A DNA stretch of 20,596 nucleotides. Source: Candidatus Omnitrophota bacterium (lineage in GTDB: Bacteria > Omnitrophota > Koll11 > Aquiviventales > Aquiviventaceae). Positions 1 through 7,991 of this stretch are shown piece after piece; position 1 is the stretch's first letter; every line of letters starts with the position of its first letter. Below the pieces are notes generated by a model that saw only the letters and a program-made list of their open reading frames with translations, was not told the DNA's origin and made no database searches. A program made the position numbers and the translations under genes. Location of the stretch: assembly GCA_016196415.1 (NCBI GenBank), contig JACPXS010000092.1:1-20596 (forward strand). The letters run 5' to 3'.

Positions 1-368
1 ACCTTATCGACGTACAGGTTCCGGTCATCGCTCGGTGAGCGCCAGTAGTCATTCGTGAAGGCGATCGCGACCCGGTGAACTCCTGCTGGCACGACAGCAC
101 GTACCGGGAACGTTCGCCAGGTCGTGGTATTCGCGGGCGTGCTGGCCACTGGCTGGCCGTCGATCCGGATCTCCAGTCGGGGCCAGTCACCCCCCCCGAA
201 CGTTCCATTGGCCACCACATCGAACTCATAGTCCCCCGCATTCGGGAACTGAACGAGATCCTCCACGTACCCATTGGCCCAGAGGTTCCAACCGCCGGTC
301 ATGATGCCCCCGGTTGTCTTGGTGAGCATGGTTTCAGCTTCCAGGGTCACGGGCACCGTTTTGAGAGT
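1..368 (-). repeat. Second copy of the duplicated CBM60-like module (partial)
   Basis: This segment encodes a domain clearly homologous to the one encoded at 930-1300. Both begin VPVTLEAE and both carry WxLWxNGYVED, an FTNDY motif and DRNLYVDK. The similarity is visible in the DNA too (about 1-75 against 941-1015). It is an in-gene domain duplication separated by an Ig-like and a PKD-like domain. The last strand of this copy is lost at the window edge. Confidence 0.85.
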
Positions 369-3300
369 CGGGGCGGGAGCCACGGCCACGGCCATATCAT
401 CGGATGCCGACAGCTCGCCATCGCTGGCCGTCAATCGAAGTACGTAGGTGCCACTAACGGAAAACGCGGCCTTGACGGACAGCGGAGTAACTGGCGCGAA
501 CGTCACCATCCCTGGCCCGCTCACCTTGGCCCACGTGGTGGTTAGCGTACCTTTGGGCAGGCTGTCATCCTTCACCGTGCCATTGAGTAAGGCCGATGCC
601 GGCAGCGTGATCGTCTGATCCAACCCGGCGCTGACCACGGGGGGCACATTGGCCTCTGTCACGGTGATCGTGGTGGATTCCATATCCGTCAAGGAGCCGT
701 CAGAGGCGGTGAAGGTAACGGGGTAGGTGCCGGCCTGACTGAACGTCGGAGTCCAGGCGAGGGTTTCCTCCTTGAGGCGTGCGCCCATTGGAGGGTCCAG
801 AACATCGTATATGAGCGGATCCCCATCTGGGTCTGAGGCGGTCACGGCTACGACCAGCGGCTGACCTTCTGGCACGCTCTGGGGAGGAATAGGTGCCAAG
901 ACAGGCGGTTGGTTCATCGCATCTGGGGCCGCGATCGTGATCTTATCAACGTACAGGTTGCGATCCTCAGGCGCATTGTAGTAGTCGTTGGTGAACGCGA
1001 TGGCCACCTGGTGGGCTCCGGCTGTCACGCTGCCCGTTAGGACATAGGTTTGCCAATTCTTGTCATTCACCTCGACCTTCGCAAGGAGCTGCTGGTCGAT
1101 GCGAACCTCCATCAACGGCCAGCCTCCGCCCGCGTAGGAACCTCTGGCTCCGACATCAAACTGGTACGAGCCGTCGCTTGGAAACTGGACGGTATCCTCC
1201 ACATATCCGTTCGACCAGAGCTCCCAGCTGCCAGCGTCGAGCCCGCCCGCCGTCTTGGTGGCCATCGCCTCCGCCTCCAATGTAACCGGCACGGTATAAC
1301 CGGCGGGCGTTGGTGTCGGCGTGGGGCCGGGTGCCGGAGCGAGCTCAGGCGTTGGGGTGGGGGACGGATTCGGCGGCGGCTCGACGACGGTCCCGTTCGG
1401 CCGAACCTCCAGGGTATGCGCCCCGGCGCCGGACACGCTCAACCGCCCGATGCCCTGGCGGCTAACCGCCAGCGTAGAGGGGACCCCGCCATCCACAAGG
1501 ATTTCCCAGCCCTTGCTAGGGTCCAGGTCGCAGAGATAGAGATCAGTAGAGGTCGCCCCCGCCGTCCAGCCTACCCGGTAGCCGGTGGCGAGCAGCCGCA
1601 CGGTCTTGAGCTGACTGTTGACGTTGACGTCCGGGGCCACCGTCAGGTTCGGGCTCTGCGTGGCGTTAAACAGCGCCATGGCGTCGGCCTGGCCCGCCCG
1701 GGCCAGTAGGACTCCTTCGGCGGTCCCGGCTTCGCTGCGCACCAGCGTCGTCTGGGACGCTGTCGTGTCATAGACCTTGATGACGTTCAGGAAGGTGTCC
1801 CACTGGCGCTGCGTGGACGGCCAGAGCCGCACCTGGAATTTCTTCTCCGCGTCTGTGACGTAGTTGCCCATCCAGAGCTGCCGCTCATCGTAGAGCTGCT
1901 TTTGCTGTTGGGTGGGCAGTAGGGTGGCCACCCGGACGTGTTGGCCATTCGAGGTATCCCAGGCGATTTCGCCGGATGTCAGGGTGGGGGCGACCGGCGT
2001 GTGAAGGATCCACTGCTTGACCGAGGGGGCGTTCTGGATCGCGGACTGGTGCGCCGGGGTGTAGCGGTCCAGCCGGGTGGGCGGGGTCGCGTTCACCCGG
2101 TCGAACACGATGATGACGGAGGATTGCTTGTCGGTGCTGGGCAGATACAGCAAGCTGCGTGTCCACTCGTGCACGAAGATGGGGGGCGGGTCCCAGTAGC
2201 CATTCCAGTAGTAGCCGCCCCCGGTAGCTCCTACGAGGTACGCGTAGCTGCCACCTGGACCGAACTCCTGCGCCACAGGCCCGCGGCCTTGGTTCATTGC
2301 GGAGAGCCCAGCCAGCATCATCGAGTTGTTGGCGATGGCGTCGTTGGCTTCGTAGCCGAGCGTGTTCGTGATCACCCATTGTCCCTTCCGGTACAGTTGG
2401 AAGTTTCCCAGGAACTTGACCTCATGGTCTACGCCAAGCTGGGCCGGCATGTGCGCCCCGAAGAAGGCATCCGTCGGCCCCCAGCCGTCGTGGAAGAACA
2501 TCAGCCCCTGGCCGGCGGCGTAGTGGCCGTTGGGCAGGGCCCCGCGCCAGTCGGCCGAGGACGCGTACGGGTTGTAGAAGAGGAAGAAGCGCCAATCCGG
2601 CCTCGGCCCATCGTGATTCCAGTCGACCGACGGGTCCAGGTGGCTCATCTTCTCCGTGAACGCGTGGAGGTACGGGCCGACCGCCGGATCATTCTGGGTC
2701 AGCCCGGCCAGCGCTCCCAGCAACGGAACCCGCCGAAGGATGCGGAAGCCGCGCATTTCTTCGATGTCGCCCCATTGGTACGCCTGCCCCACGTCCGCGG
2801 TCACCTCCTGCACTTGGGCGAGCGCGAACTGCCGGATGAGCGCCGCCGCCTCAGGAAAGTGGTCCACCCCGGTCGCCGTGCGCACCCCTTCGATGCCTCG
2901 GATGAAGTGCTGGAGCGTGCCGAGATTGTACTGGCTGCTTTCCAGCCACACGCCGCCGTCCGCCTTCAGGGCGTAATCCTTCACGGTGTTGCGCAGGTTG
3001 GTGCGGTTGGAGCTCGTCGCGTCCAACCCGCCGAAAAACGGGTTCGCGAGGTAGACCGCCGCCCGCGGGTTCTCCCCGGCCGTGGCCAGGGCCAGCAGTG
3101 CCACCCCGAAATAGTGCGCCGTCGCCTCGTCCGAGTCCTCGAGGCGCGTGTCGAAGCCGGAGACTGCCGTGATGTTCAGCACCGCGTCCGCCCACAGGTT
3201 CAGCGTGTTCAGGGCCAGGGTGCGCTGGGCGTTTGACAGCGCCGGGTAGAGCCAATCGTACTGCCAGACAAAGTCGATGAACCGCTCACGAGTATTGTCA

Positions 3301-5171
3301 CTCGATGAGGGGAGCCAGCCGAGCTGGGGGCTCCACTGCGCCCAGGCTTTCGCCGCATAGATCGGATCCCCCGTGATCTGATAGGCCATCGTGGCCCAGC
3401 CGCCGAAATCACCGTAGCGTGGCGAGGAGGTCCCGGAAGCGTCTGCGCTTCTCTTGAGCGACTGCCACCACGGATGGTTCTCCGCTTTCATCCGATTCCA
3501 CACGGCTTGCCGCGCCGGCGTCCAGAACAGCTTCGGGTTCCGCCCGGTCGGCGAGGACGCGGTCGGTGCGGTCGATGGGGGCGGGGTCGGCTGGCTGACA
3601 GCGGCGAGCGTCAGCTGCGCGGCGCCAGGCGAACCCTGCAGGAGGTAGAGGCCCTGGCCGCTGTTGAGCAGGCCTTGGTTGAACTCTTTGATGTGGTTAC
3701 CCCAATCGTTGACGGCGAGGATGCGCTTAGCGATTGAGAGGTACTTCGCATCGCTTGTCGCCTGGTGGGCGAAGCCAAGCATCTGGAGGAACATCGGATT
3801 CAGCGAGGGTGTCGTGATGGTCACGGCCGGGTCCGTCGCGATGTACCAGAACGTGTCCGCGTGCTCAGGATTTCTGGAGTCGGCGGCCGAGGCGAATGCC
3901 GCATCCGCCAGCCAGTCGCAGACCCTCAGGAGGCTGTTGTAGAGGCGCGCGTCCCCCGTCAGCCAGTACAACCGCATCAGCCCTGAGGCCAGCAGGGTGC
4001 TCATGAACGGCGAGCCGGCGCCGGAGACCGTGGACTCCTCAGGATCCGCCCACCGGCCGTTGAGATCCTGGATGAAGCCGCCGGTCTGTCCGGAAACCCC
4101 GCCCTGGTTGGGGTACTTGACCGCCATCGCGTCTTGGTGGTTCATGACGACCGTGGCGACGCTACGGGCCGCCTCCAGATAGCGGGGGTTCAGCGTTGCC
4201 TCATACATGGCGCAGAGTTCCATCAGCATGAAGCCGCCCGTGCGCTCGGTCGACGTAAACCGGTCGGACTGGAGGTACGCGTCGGCCAGGAGCGCTTCGC
4301 CCATCTCCGTCGCGACGGCCAGCGAGCGCGCATCCCCGCTCACATAGTAATCCTCCAGCAATCCTTGGATGAACATCCGGCGGATCGTGGCCACTTGCAT
4401 CGGCGAGGTGTTCGTGGCGTTGACGCCGGCGCTGTACTGGCCCCGGTAGGGACCGGCGTGCAGGATCTCGTTCTCGCGGTACTGCACCACCTCCTCCCGT
4501 ATGCGCTGCAGGGTCGAGTCGGGCCCGCCGCTGCGCAGCAGGGTCATGTACAGGGCGTGGGCGTGGTCGTAGTAGTTGCGGTTGTCGGGGTTCAGGTCGC
4601 GGGGCGGATCGGAGGTGACGGTGAACTGCTTGCGCAGCTCGGTCTCGAAGGCGGGCAGGAGGGTATTGTCCTGCGAGGCGAGAAACCGTAGGCCGAACAC
4701 GGTGCTGTCGCCGTACCAGCGCGCCGGCAGGAGGGCGAGCACGTTCAAGTTCCGGGTCCAGGACATCTCCGGGGTCAGACTGACGCCGGCATCGGCGCCG
4801 TAGCGCACCTCGGCGGTGAGGGTCTGCCCGGCCGCCAGCGTCACCCGGAATCCGATGAGGACCACGCGCAGGCTGCCGTCTGGATACCGGGAGAGCACCT
4901 GGATCTGGCGCGGCATTGGCAGGGTGTTGATCCGGAGGTCGAGCTGCCGCTCATCCTGGAGCAGGCCGGGCGGAAACGGGATGCCCGTAAATACCGGGGC
5001 GTCGGTTTGGGTCGTCGCGCTCAGCGATTTGATGGTGAGGGAAACGGCGCCTTGGGTGGCAGCCTCGGGCTGAGCGGTGAGGCAGGAGGTAAGAATCAAC
5101 GCCATGACCAGCGGTTGAAGGATCCTCTTCTTCCGCGCCATGGCTCGCTCGCCACCCGGTGAGGGGTGCAT
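1..5171 (-). CDS. Giant modular lipoprotein: two helical toroid (polysaccharide-lyase-like) modules plus duplicated CBM60-like domains; 3' end outside window
   Basis: The frame is open from 5171 to base 1 (1,723 codons) with no stop, so the C-terminus lies beyond the left edge. I chose ATG 5171 because GGGGAG sits 7 nt upstream; in-frame ATG 5141 is the alternative. A basic, hydrophobic N-terminus ends in lipobox LTSC (Cys30), so this is probably a lipoprotein. Rough order: beta domain 40-125 resembling the N-terminal barrel of exo-rhamnogalacturonan-lyase-like proteins; helical repeats 190-520; Pro/Thr linker 525-548; a second helical plus beta-sandwich unit 548-1255 resembling heparinase II/III-type lyases (HEVKFLGNFQLYRKGQW near 915); Pro linker 1262-1290; CBM60-like copy 1, 1291-1413; Ig/He_PIG-like 1416-1506; PKD/REJ-like 1506-1600; CBM copy 2 from 1602. 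Both CBMs share the FTNDY...DRNLYVDK signature. Role inferred: binding and cleaving an acidic or xylan-like polysaccharide at the cell surface. The exact lyase family is uncertain. Confidence 0.85.
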   Translation of the reverse strand, partial: MHPSPGGERAMARKKRILQPLVMALILTSCLTAQPEAATQGAVSLTIKSLSATTQTDAPVFTGIPFPPGLLQDERQLDLRINTLPMPRQIQVLSRYPDGSLRVVLIGFRVTLAAGQTLTAEVRYGADAGVSLTPEMSWTRNLNVLALLPARWYGDSTVFGLRFLASQDNTLLPAFETELRKQFTVTSDPPRDLNPDNRNYYDHAHALYMTLLRSGGPDSTLQRIREEVVQYRENEILHAGPYRGQYSAGVNATNTSPMQVATIRRMFIQGLLEDYYVSGDARSLAVATEMGEALLADAYLQSDRFTSTERTGGFMLMELCAMYEATLNPRYLEAARSVATVVMNHQDAMAVKYPNQGGVSGQTGGFIQDLNGRWADPEESTVSGAGSPFMSTLLASGLMRLYWLTGDARLYNSLLRVCDWLADAAFASAADSRNPEHADTFWYIATDPAVTITTPSLNPMFLQMLGFAHQATSDAKYLSIAKRILAVNDWGNHIKEFNQGLLNSGQGLYLLQGSPGAAQLTLAAVSQPTPPPSTAPTASSPTGRNPKLFWTPARQAVWNRMKAENHPWWQSLKRSADASGTSSPRYGDFGGWATMAYQITGDPIYAAKAWAQWSPQLGWLPSSSDNTRERFIDFVWQYDWLYPALSNAQRTLALNTLNLWADAVLNITAVSGFDTRLEDSDEATAHYFGVALLALATAGENPRAAVYLANPFFGGLDATSSNRTNLRNTVKDYALKADGGVWLESSQYNLGTLQHFIRGIEGVRTATGVDHFPEAAALIRQFALAQVQEVTADVGQAYQWGDIEEMRGFRILRRVPLLGALAGLTQNDPAVGPYLHAFTEKMSHLDPSVDWNHDGPRPDWRFFLFYNPYASSADWRGALPNGHYAAGQGLMFFHDGWGPTDAFFGAHMPAQLGVDHEVKFLGNFQLYRKGQWVITNTLGYEANDAIANNSMMLAGLSAMNQGRGPVAQEFGPGGSYAYLVGATGGGYYWNGYWDPPPIFVHEWTRSLLYLPSTDKQSSVIIVFDRVNATPPTRLDRYTPAHQSAIQNAPSVKQWILHTPVAPTLTSGEIAWDTSNGQHVRVATLLPTQQQKQLYDERQLWMGNYVTDAEKKFQVRLWPSTQRQWDTFLNVIKVYDTTASQTTLVRSEAGTAEGVLLARAGQADAMALFNATQSPNLTVAPDVNVNSQLKTVRLLATGYRVGWTAGATSTDLYLCDLDPSKGWEILVDGGVPSTLAVSRQGIGRLSVSGAGAHTLEVRPNGTVVEPPPNPSPTPTPELAPAPGPTPTPTPAGYTVPVTLEAEAMATKTAGGLDAGSWELWSNGYVEDTVQFPSDGSYQFDVGARGSYAGGGWPLMEVRIDQQLLAKVEVNDKNWQTYVLTGSVTAGAHQVAIAFTNDYYNAPEDRNLYVDKITIAAPDAMNQPPVLAPIPPQSVPEGQPLVVAVTASDPDGDPLIYDVLDPPMGARLKEETLAWTPTFSQAGTYPVTFTASDGSLTDMESTTITVTEANVPPVVSAGLDQTITLPASALLNGTVKDDSLPKGTLTTTWAKVSGPGMVTFAPVTPLSVKAAFSVSGTYVLRLTASDGELSASDDMAVAVAPAPTLKTVPVTLEAETMLTKTTGGIMTGGWNLWANGYVEDLVQFPNAGDYEFDVVANGTFGGGDWPRLEIRIDGQPVASTPANTTTWRTFPVRAVVPAGVHRVAIAFTNDYWRSPSDDRNLYVDK
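930..1300 (-). repeat. First copy of the duplicated CBM60-like module
   Basis: This is the complete copy, residues about 1291-1413 of the large lipoprotein. It follows a Pro/Thr/Ala-rich linker and precedes an Ig-like domain. The conserved Asn/Asp/Tyr/Arg-rich motif near its end (FTNDYYNAPEDRNLYVDK) resembles the calcium-dependent xylan-binding module family. Family assignment is by eye. Confidence 0.8.
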
Positions 5172-5205
5172 TTGATTGCTCCCCGGTGTTTGTCGGCGGT
5201 TGAAC

Positions 5206-5390
5206 AATAAAAAAACGCCGAGCGGCCAGCGGCTCTCGCTGGCGGCTCGGCGAATCTCGTCGAAGGCTGCTAATCGCCGGTCACTGCATCCGGCGATCCA
5301 GCTTCACAAGCGCCGAAGCGACCTTCCTCTCCTCATCGCGCCACGACCGCCTTCCCGCGTCGCGGAATCTCGATGAGGCAACAGGCTAGT
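5206..5390 (-). ncRNA. Candidate structured small RNA or leader of unknown class
   Basis: The 332-nt gap between the receiver-GspE stop and the lipoprotein gene holds an ordered set of stems read on the minus strand: an 8-bp perfect stem (5371-5378 with 5331-5338), a 5-bp stem (5315-5319 with 5301-5305), an 8-bp perfect stem (5290-5297 with 5273-5280), then the terminator. A weak promoter-like pair sits just upstream. The product would be about 180 nt. I recognise no riboswitch consensus (TPP, FMN, SAM, glycine, cobalamin, c-di-GMP) nor RNase P, SRP or tmRNA. The ends are inferred: a free sRNA or a cis-acting leader/attenuator are both possible. Confidence 0.45.
5209..5251 (-). terminator. 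Strong Rho-independent terminator
   Basis: Read on the minus strand, arms 5237-5251 and 5217-5231 form a 15-bp stem with one C-C mismatch and a 5-nt loop (5232-5236). A run of seven T (5209-5215 as A on the plus strand) follows directly. It lies 37 nt before the lipoprotein start codon. It can therefore end transcripts from the receiver-GspE gene and from the structured RNA, or act as an attenuator for the lipoprotein. Confidence 0.92.
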
Positions 5391-5393
5391 GCA

Positions 5394-5423
5394 AGTATGC
5401 CTGAAAGGCTTCAGACACGACAA
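5394..5423 (-). promoter_or_regulatory. Possible sigma70-like promoter for the structured RNA
   Basis: On the minus strand TTGTCG (5418-5423) and CATACT (5394-5399) are separated by 18 nt. Each hexamer matches the sigma70 consensus at four of six positions. Initiation would fall near 5387, just ahead of the first stem. A partly overlapping ECF-like alternative exists (GGAAAATTTT at about 5434-5443 with TGTC at 5419-5422). Confidence 0.3.
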
Positions 5424-5473
5424 GAGGTCCGTGAAAATTTTCCGAAGGGTCGCGCGTGAACGGCTCGCGCCAG

Positions 5474-7345
5474 TCATCGTCTCTCGCGGGGAAACACGCG
5501 CAGGAGTTCTTCCAGGCTGGTCTCCCCGGTTTGAACCTTTTCCCAGCCGGCCTCGAGCAGGCCCGTCATGCCCCTGGACATCGCAGACTGTCGGAGCGAC
5601 CCACTCGGAATCCCCTTGATGATGAGCGAGCGGATGTGGTGATCGATCGCGAGCAGCTCGAAGATTGCGGCCCGTCCCTCATAGCCGGTGCGGTGACATC
5701 GCTCGCAACCGCGAGCGCGCCACGCCTTGACCATCCCGACGCTTTTCGGCGGCGTGATCCCCATCGCCGCGAACGCAGGGGCCCCCACGGCGGCCGGCTG
5801 CCGACACGAGACGCACAGTCGACGGACCAGACGCTGAGCGACAATCCCCAACACGCTGGAACACAGAAAGAACGGCTCCACGCTGAGATCCAGCAGCCGC
5901 CTCACCGCCGTCGCGGTATCCTGCGTGCGCAGCCCGGCGAGCACCACGTGTCCGGTGAGCGCCGCCTGCACGGTCAATCGCGCCGTCTCCCGGTCGGGGA
6001 CGTCGCTCACCATGAGCACGGTCGGATCATGACGCAGGATCGAGCGCAGACCGGCCGCAACGGTCAGGCCGGCCTCGGGCTGCGCCTGGACTTGGGTCAC
6101 TCCTGGGAGCTCGTAGTCAATCCGATCCTCAAGCGTCACAATCGTAGCCGATCCGGTGTTGAGGGACGCCAGTAGCGCATAGAGCGTGGTGGACATTCCG
6201 CATCCCGATGGCCCGGTCACCAGCAGCAGCCCGGTCGGTTTTGTGACGAGCCCTGCAAGCCGTCGGCGCTGATCAGGCATCAACCCGAGCCGCTCAAGCG
6301 TCAGGAGCGTGGAAGGCGTCCGAAACTGAATGGCCAGGTGATCGCCGTATCCCGTCGGCAACACCGAAAGATGGAGCTCGAGCTTGGACGCATCGACCTC
6401 AAGCGTCATGCGGCCTTCTTGAGGCGCACGGCACGGCCGCACCTCAAGGCGGGCAAGCTGTTTGAGATACGCCGCCACCTGGGGATACCGTTCCGCGAGC
6501 GCAGCCGAAGGGGCGGGCTCTGAGATGACCCCATCGATGCGCTCACGCACCCACAGCCCGCGCGGGCCAAGCCCCATGTGCAGATCGCTCACGCCTCGCG
6601 CCGCCGCGTGCCGGATCAGCTCGCGCGCCAACGCGGCGACTTCGGTCGGTGCCTCCTCTTCTATGGTGATCGCGTTGGGCGATGTTTCCGGCTGAGCCAA
6701 CGTTGTGGAAGGGTTCATTCCGTCCCAGCCGTCCTGGTGTTCAGTCAGGGATCCGTACCATCGACTGATCGCCTCGCCGATCCTGGATCCGATTGCTGCG
6801 ACAGGCGCAATCGGACACCCCAGGCGTTTCTGCAACAGGTCCACCTGCTGGACATCGAGCGGGTCGGCCATCGCCACCTGCAGGGTCCCCTCGATCCACC
6901 GCAAGGGCAGCACGCGATGCGTGCGAGCCAGATGCGCCGGGAGCCGGGCCAGCGCGGATGGCTCAGGACGCGCTTCGTCAATCTCCATGGTGGGGATGCC
7001 CATCGCCGCGTAGAAGCAGCGCCCAAAATCGAAGGGCTTCGCCAGGTAGTCGCTTGCGCCTCGCTGAAAAACCTGTTGAATCATCTCATGATCGGCGAAC
7101 GCGCTAATGACAATCACGCGGAGGCGGGGGAATTTTGCCTTTAGTTCGGAGAGGACATCAAGCCCTGAGCCGTCAGGCAGCTTGAGATCGAGCAGGACGA
7201 CATCGGCGGTGAGATGCTCGATCAGGCGTAAGGCCTCGTGAGCGGTCGTCGCCGTGGTCACGTGAAACCCCTTCTCCACGAAGAGCGCGCTCAGCGCCTT
7301 GCAGATCATCGGCTCGTCATCGACGACCAGGACCTCTTTGCTCAT
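5474..7345 (-). CDS. Receiver-GspE/PilB fusion with degenerate ATPase motifs
   Basis: 623 residues from ATG 7345 (MSKEVLVVDD), with an AAGGCGAG Shine-Dalgarno-like element and a good promoter upstream. Residues 1-115 are a CheY-type receiver with acidic pocket D9-D10, phospho-acceptor D53, S81 and K103. Residues 116-200 match the MshEN/GspE-II N-terminal domain. Residues about 225-620 match the GspE/PilB secretion ATPase core including the four-cysteine motif (C511, C514, C547, C550). Key residues are lost: Walker A reads GPSGCGMST, with M384 for the catalytic Lys; the Walker B region reads VSDVPD in place of the usual VGEIRD; the His box reads GLRTQD, with R473 for His. E406-D407 of the Asp box remain. 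No pilin or secretion genes adjoin it. I infer a phosphorylation-responsive pseudo-ATPase or regulatory partner of a distant type II/IV pilus machine rather than a motor. Confidence 0.88.
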   Translation of the reverse strand: MSKEVLVVDDEPMICKALSALFVEKGFHVTTATTAHEALRLIEHLTADVVLLDLKLPDGSGLDVLSELKAKFPRLRVIVISAFADHEMIQQVFQRGASDYLAKPFDFGRCFYAAMGIPTMEIDEARPEPSALARLPAHLARTHRVLPLRWIEGTLQVAMADPLDVQQVDLLQKRLGCPIAPVAAIGSRIGEAISRWYGSLTEHQDGWDGMNPSTTLAQPETSPNAITIEEEAPTEVAALARELIRHAAARGVSDLHMGLGPRGLWVRERIDGVISEPAPSAALAERYPQVAAYLKQLARLEVRPCRAPQEGRMTLEVDASKLELHLSVLPTGYGDHLAIQFRTPSTLLTLERLGLMPDQRRRLAGLVTKPTGLLLVTGPSGCGMSTTLYALLASLNTGSATIVTLEDRIDYELPGVTQVQAQPEAGLTVAAGLRSILRHDPTVLMVSDVPDRETARLTVQAALTGHVVLAGLRTQDTATAVRRLLDLSVEPFFLCSSVLGIVAQRLVRRLCVSCRQPAAVGAPAFAAMGITPPKSVGMVKAWRARGCERCHRTGYEGRAAIFELLAIDHHIRSLIIKGIPSGSLRQSAMSRGMTGLLEAGWEKVQTGETSLEELLRVFPRERR

Positions 7346-7399
7346 GATTCCGCTCGCCTTTACACGCCATGCGCCAGCACGGATTTCGAAACCTGTTGG

Positions 7400-7429
7400 A
7401 GTATACCTGTCGGAACGCTCTACTGACAA
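7400..7429 (-). promoter_or_regulatory. sigma70-type promoter of the receiver-GspE gene
   Basis: Minus-strand TTGTCA (7424-7429) and TATACT (7400-7405) are each one mismatch from consensus, with an 18-nt spacer. Initiation would be near 7392, giving a leader of about 46 nt before ATG 7345. It lies downstream of the previous operon's terminator, so this gene is a separate transcription unit. Confidence 0.7.
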
Positions 7430-7460
7430 GATCAACGGTTTAAAAAGTCTGCAGGCACTT

Positions 7461-7514
7461 AAAAAAGCCGCCGGGAAAACCACAGGCCCTCCTGCAGCGA
7501 GCAGGAGGGCCTGT
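7461..7514 (-). terminator. Rho-independent terminator of the ECF operon
   Basis: A perfect 14-bp stem (7501-7514 with 7482-7495, 5-nt loop) is followed on the minus strand by GGTTTTCC and then a six-T run at about 7461-7466. It sits 27 nt past the stop of the putative anti-sigma gene and closes the three-gene operon. Confidence 0.85.
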
Positions 7515-7541
7515 GAGATTCAATGCGCAATCAACGAGACG

Positions 7542-7991
7542 TTACGAGGAAGCGGCGAGCTCGTCCTGATCGAATCGCTCCAACTCCTCCATCCAGCTTT
7601 CGTCCGAAGCATTACCGGCGGTGGCATCGGAGAGATCGTCATCGAGCTGGTCAAGGAGCTGGATCGTCTCCTCGATCCACTTCGCGTCTTCCGAGGGCGA
7701 TTCGGCGATCATCAGCGGCCGCGGGGTGATGATGTGCTCGAGGTCCCGAGCCGGCTGGCGCAGGAGACCAATCACGACCGCCACGCCGGCGATCGCCGAG
7801 GCGGCCGTCAGCGCCAACCGGCCTGGCCACGGCAACCATCGGCGCACCGGAACCAGTCGGGGCGCGAGTGAATCGTCGGCGTTGATTTTCTCCATGACGT
7901 CAGCGGTATAGCGCGAGCGATCCGACGCTGGAGGCGGCTCCTTCAGTGGATGGCTCGCCAGCCAGGATGTGAACCACGTCATGAGGTCCAT
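7542..7991 (-). CDS. Putative single-pass membrane anti-sigma factor
   Basis: 149 residues from ATG 7991, which has GGAGGG nine nt upstream and overlaps the end of the sigma gene by 13 nt. ATG 7982, giving an ATGA overlap with the sigma stop, is possible, as is the longer frame from 8018, which lacks a ribosome site. The basic, Trp/Pro-containing N-terminal part (1-56) should be cytoplasmic. One hydrophobic helix spans about 57-77. The C-terminal part (78-149) is strongly acidic and probably periplasmic. There is no zinc-binding HxxxCxxC motif, so it is not a classical ZAS-type anti-sigma. The role is inferred from translational coupling to the sigma gene, size and topology. I recognise no sequence family. 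Confidence 0.72.
   Translation of the reverse strand: MDLMTWFTSWLASHPLKEPPPASDRSRYTADVMEKINADDSLAPRLVPVRRWLPWPGRLALTAASAIAGVAVVIGLLRQPARDLEHIITPRPLMIAESPSEDAKWIEETIQLLDQLDDDLSDATAGNASDESWMEELERFDQDELAASS

Noticed and set aside
1938..3236. 432-codon plus-strand open frame opposite the large lipoprotein
   Set aside because: High-GC shadow. The minus-strand frame continues unbroken with clear domains over the same bases.
5206..5390. Known riboswitch or housekeeping RNA
   Set aside because: I compared by eye with TPP, FMN, SAM, glycine, cobalamin, c-di-GMP, RNase P, SRP and tmRNA signatures and found none, so it is left unclassified.
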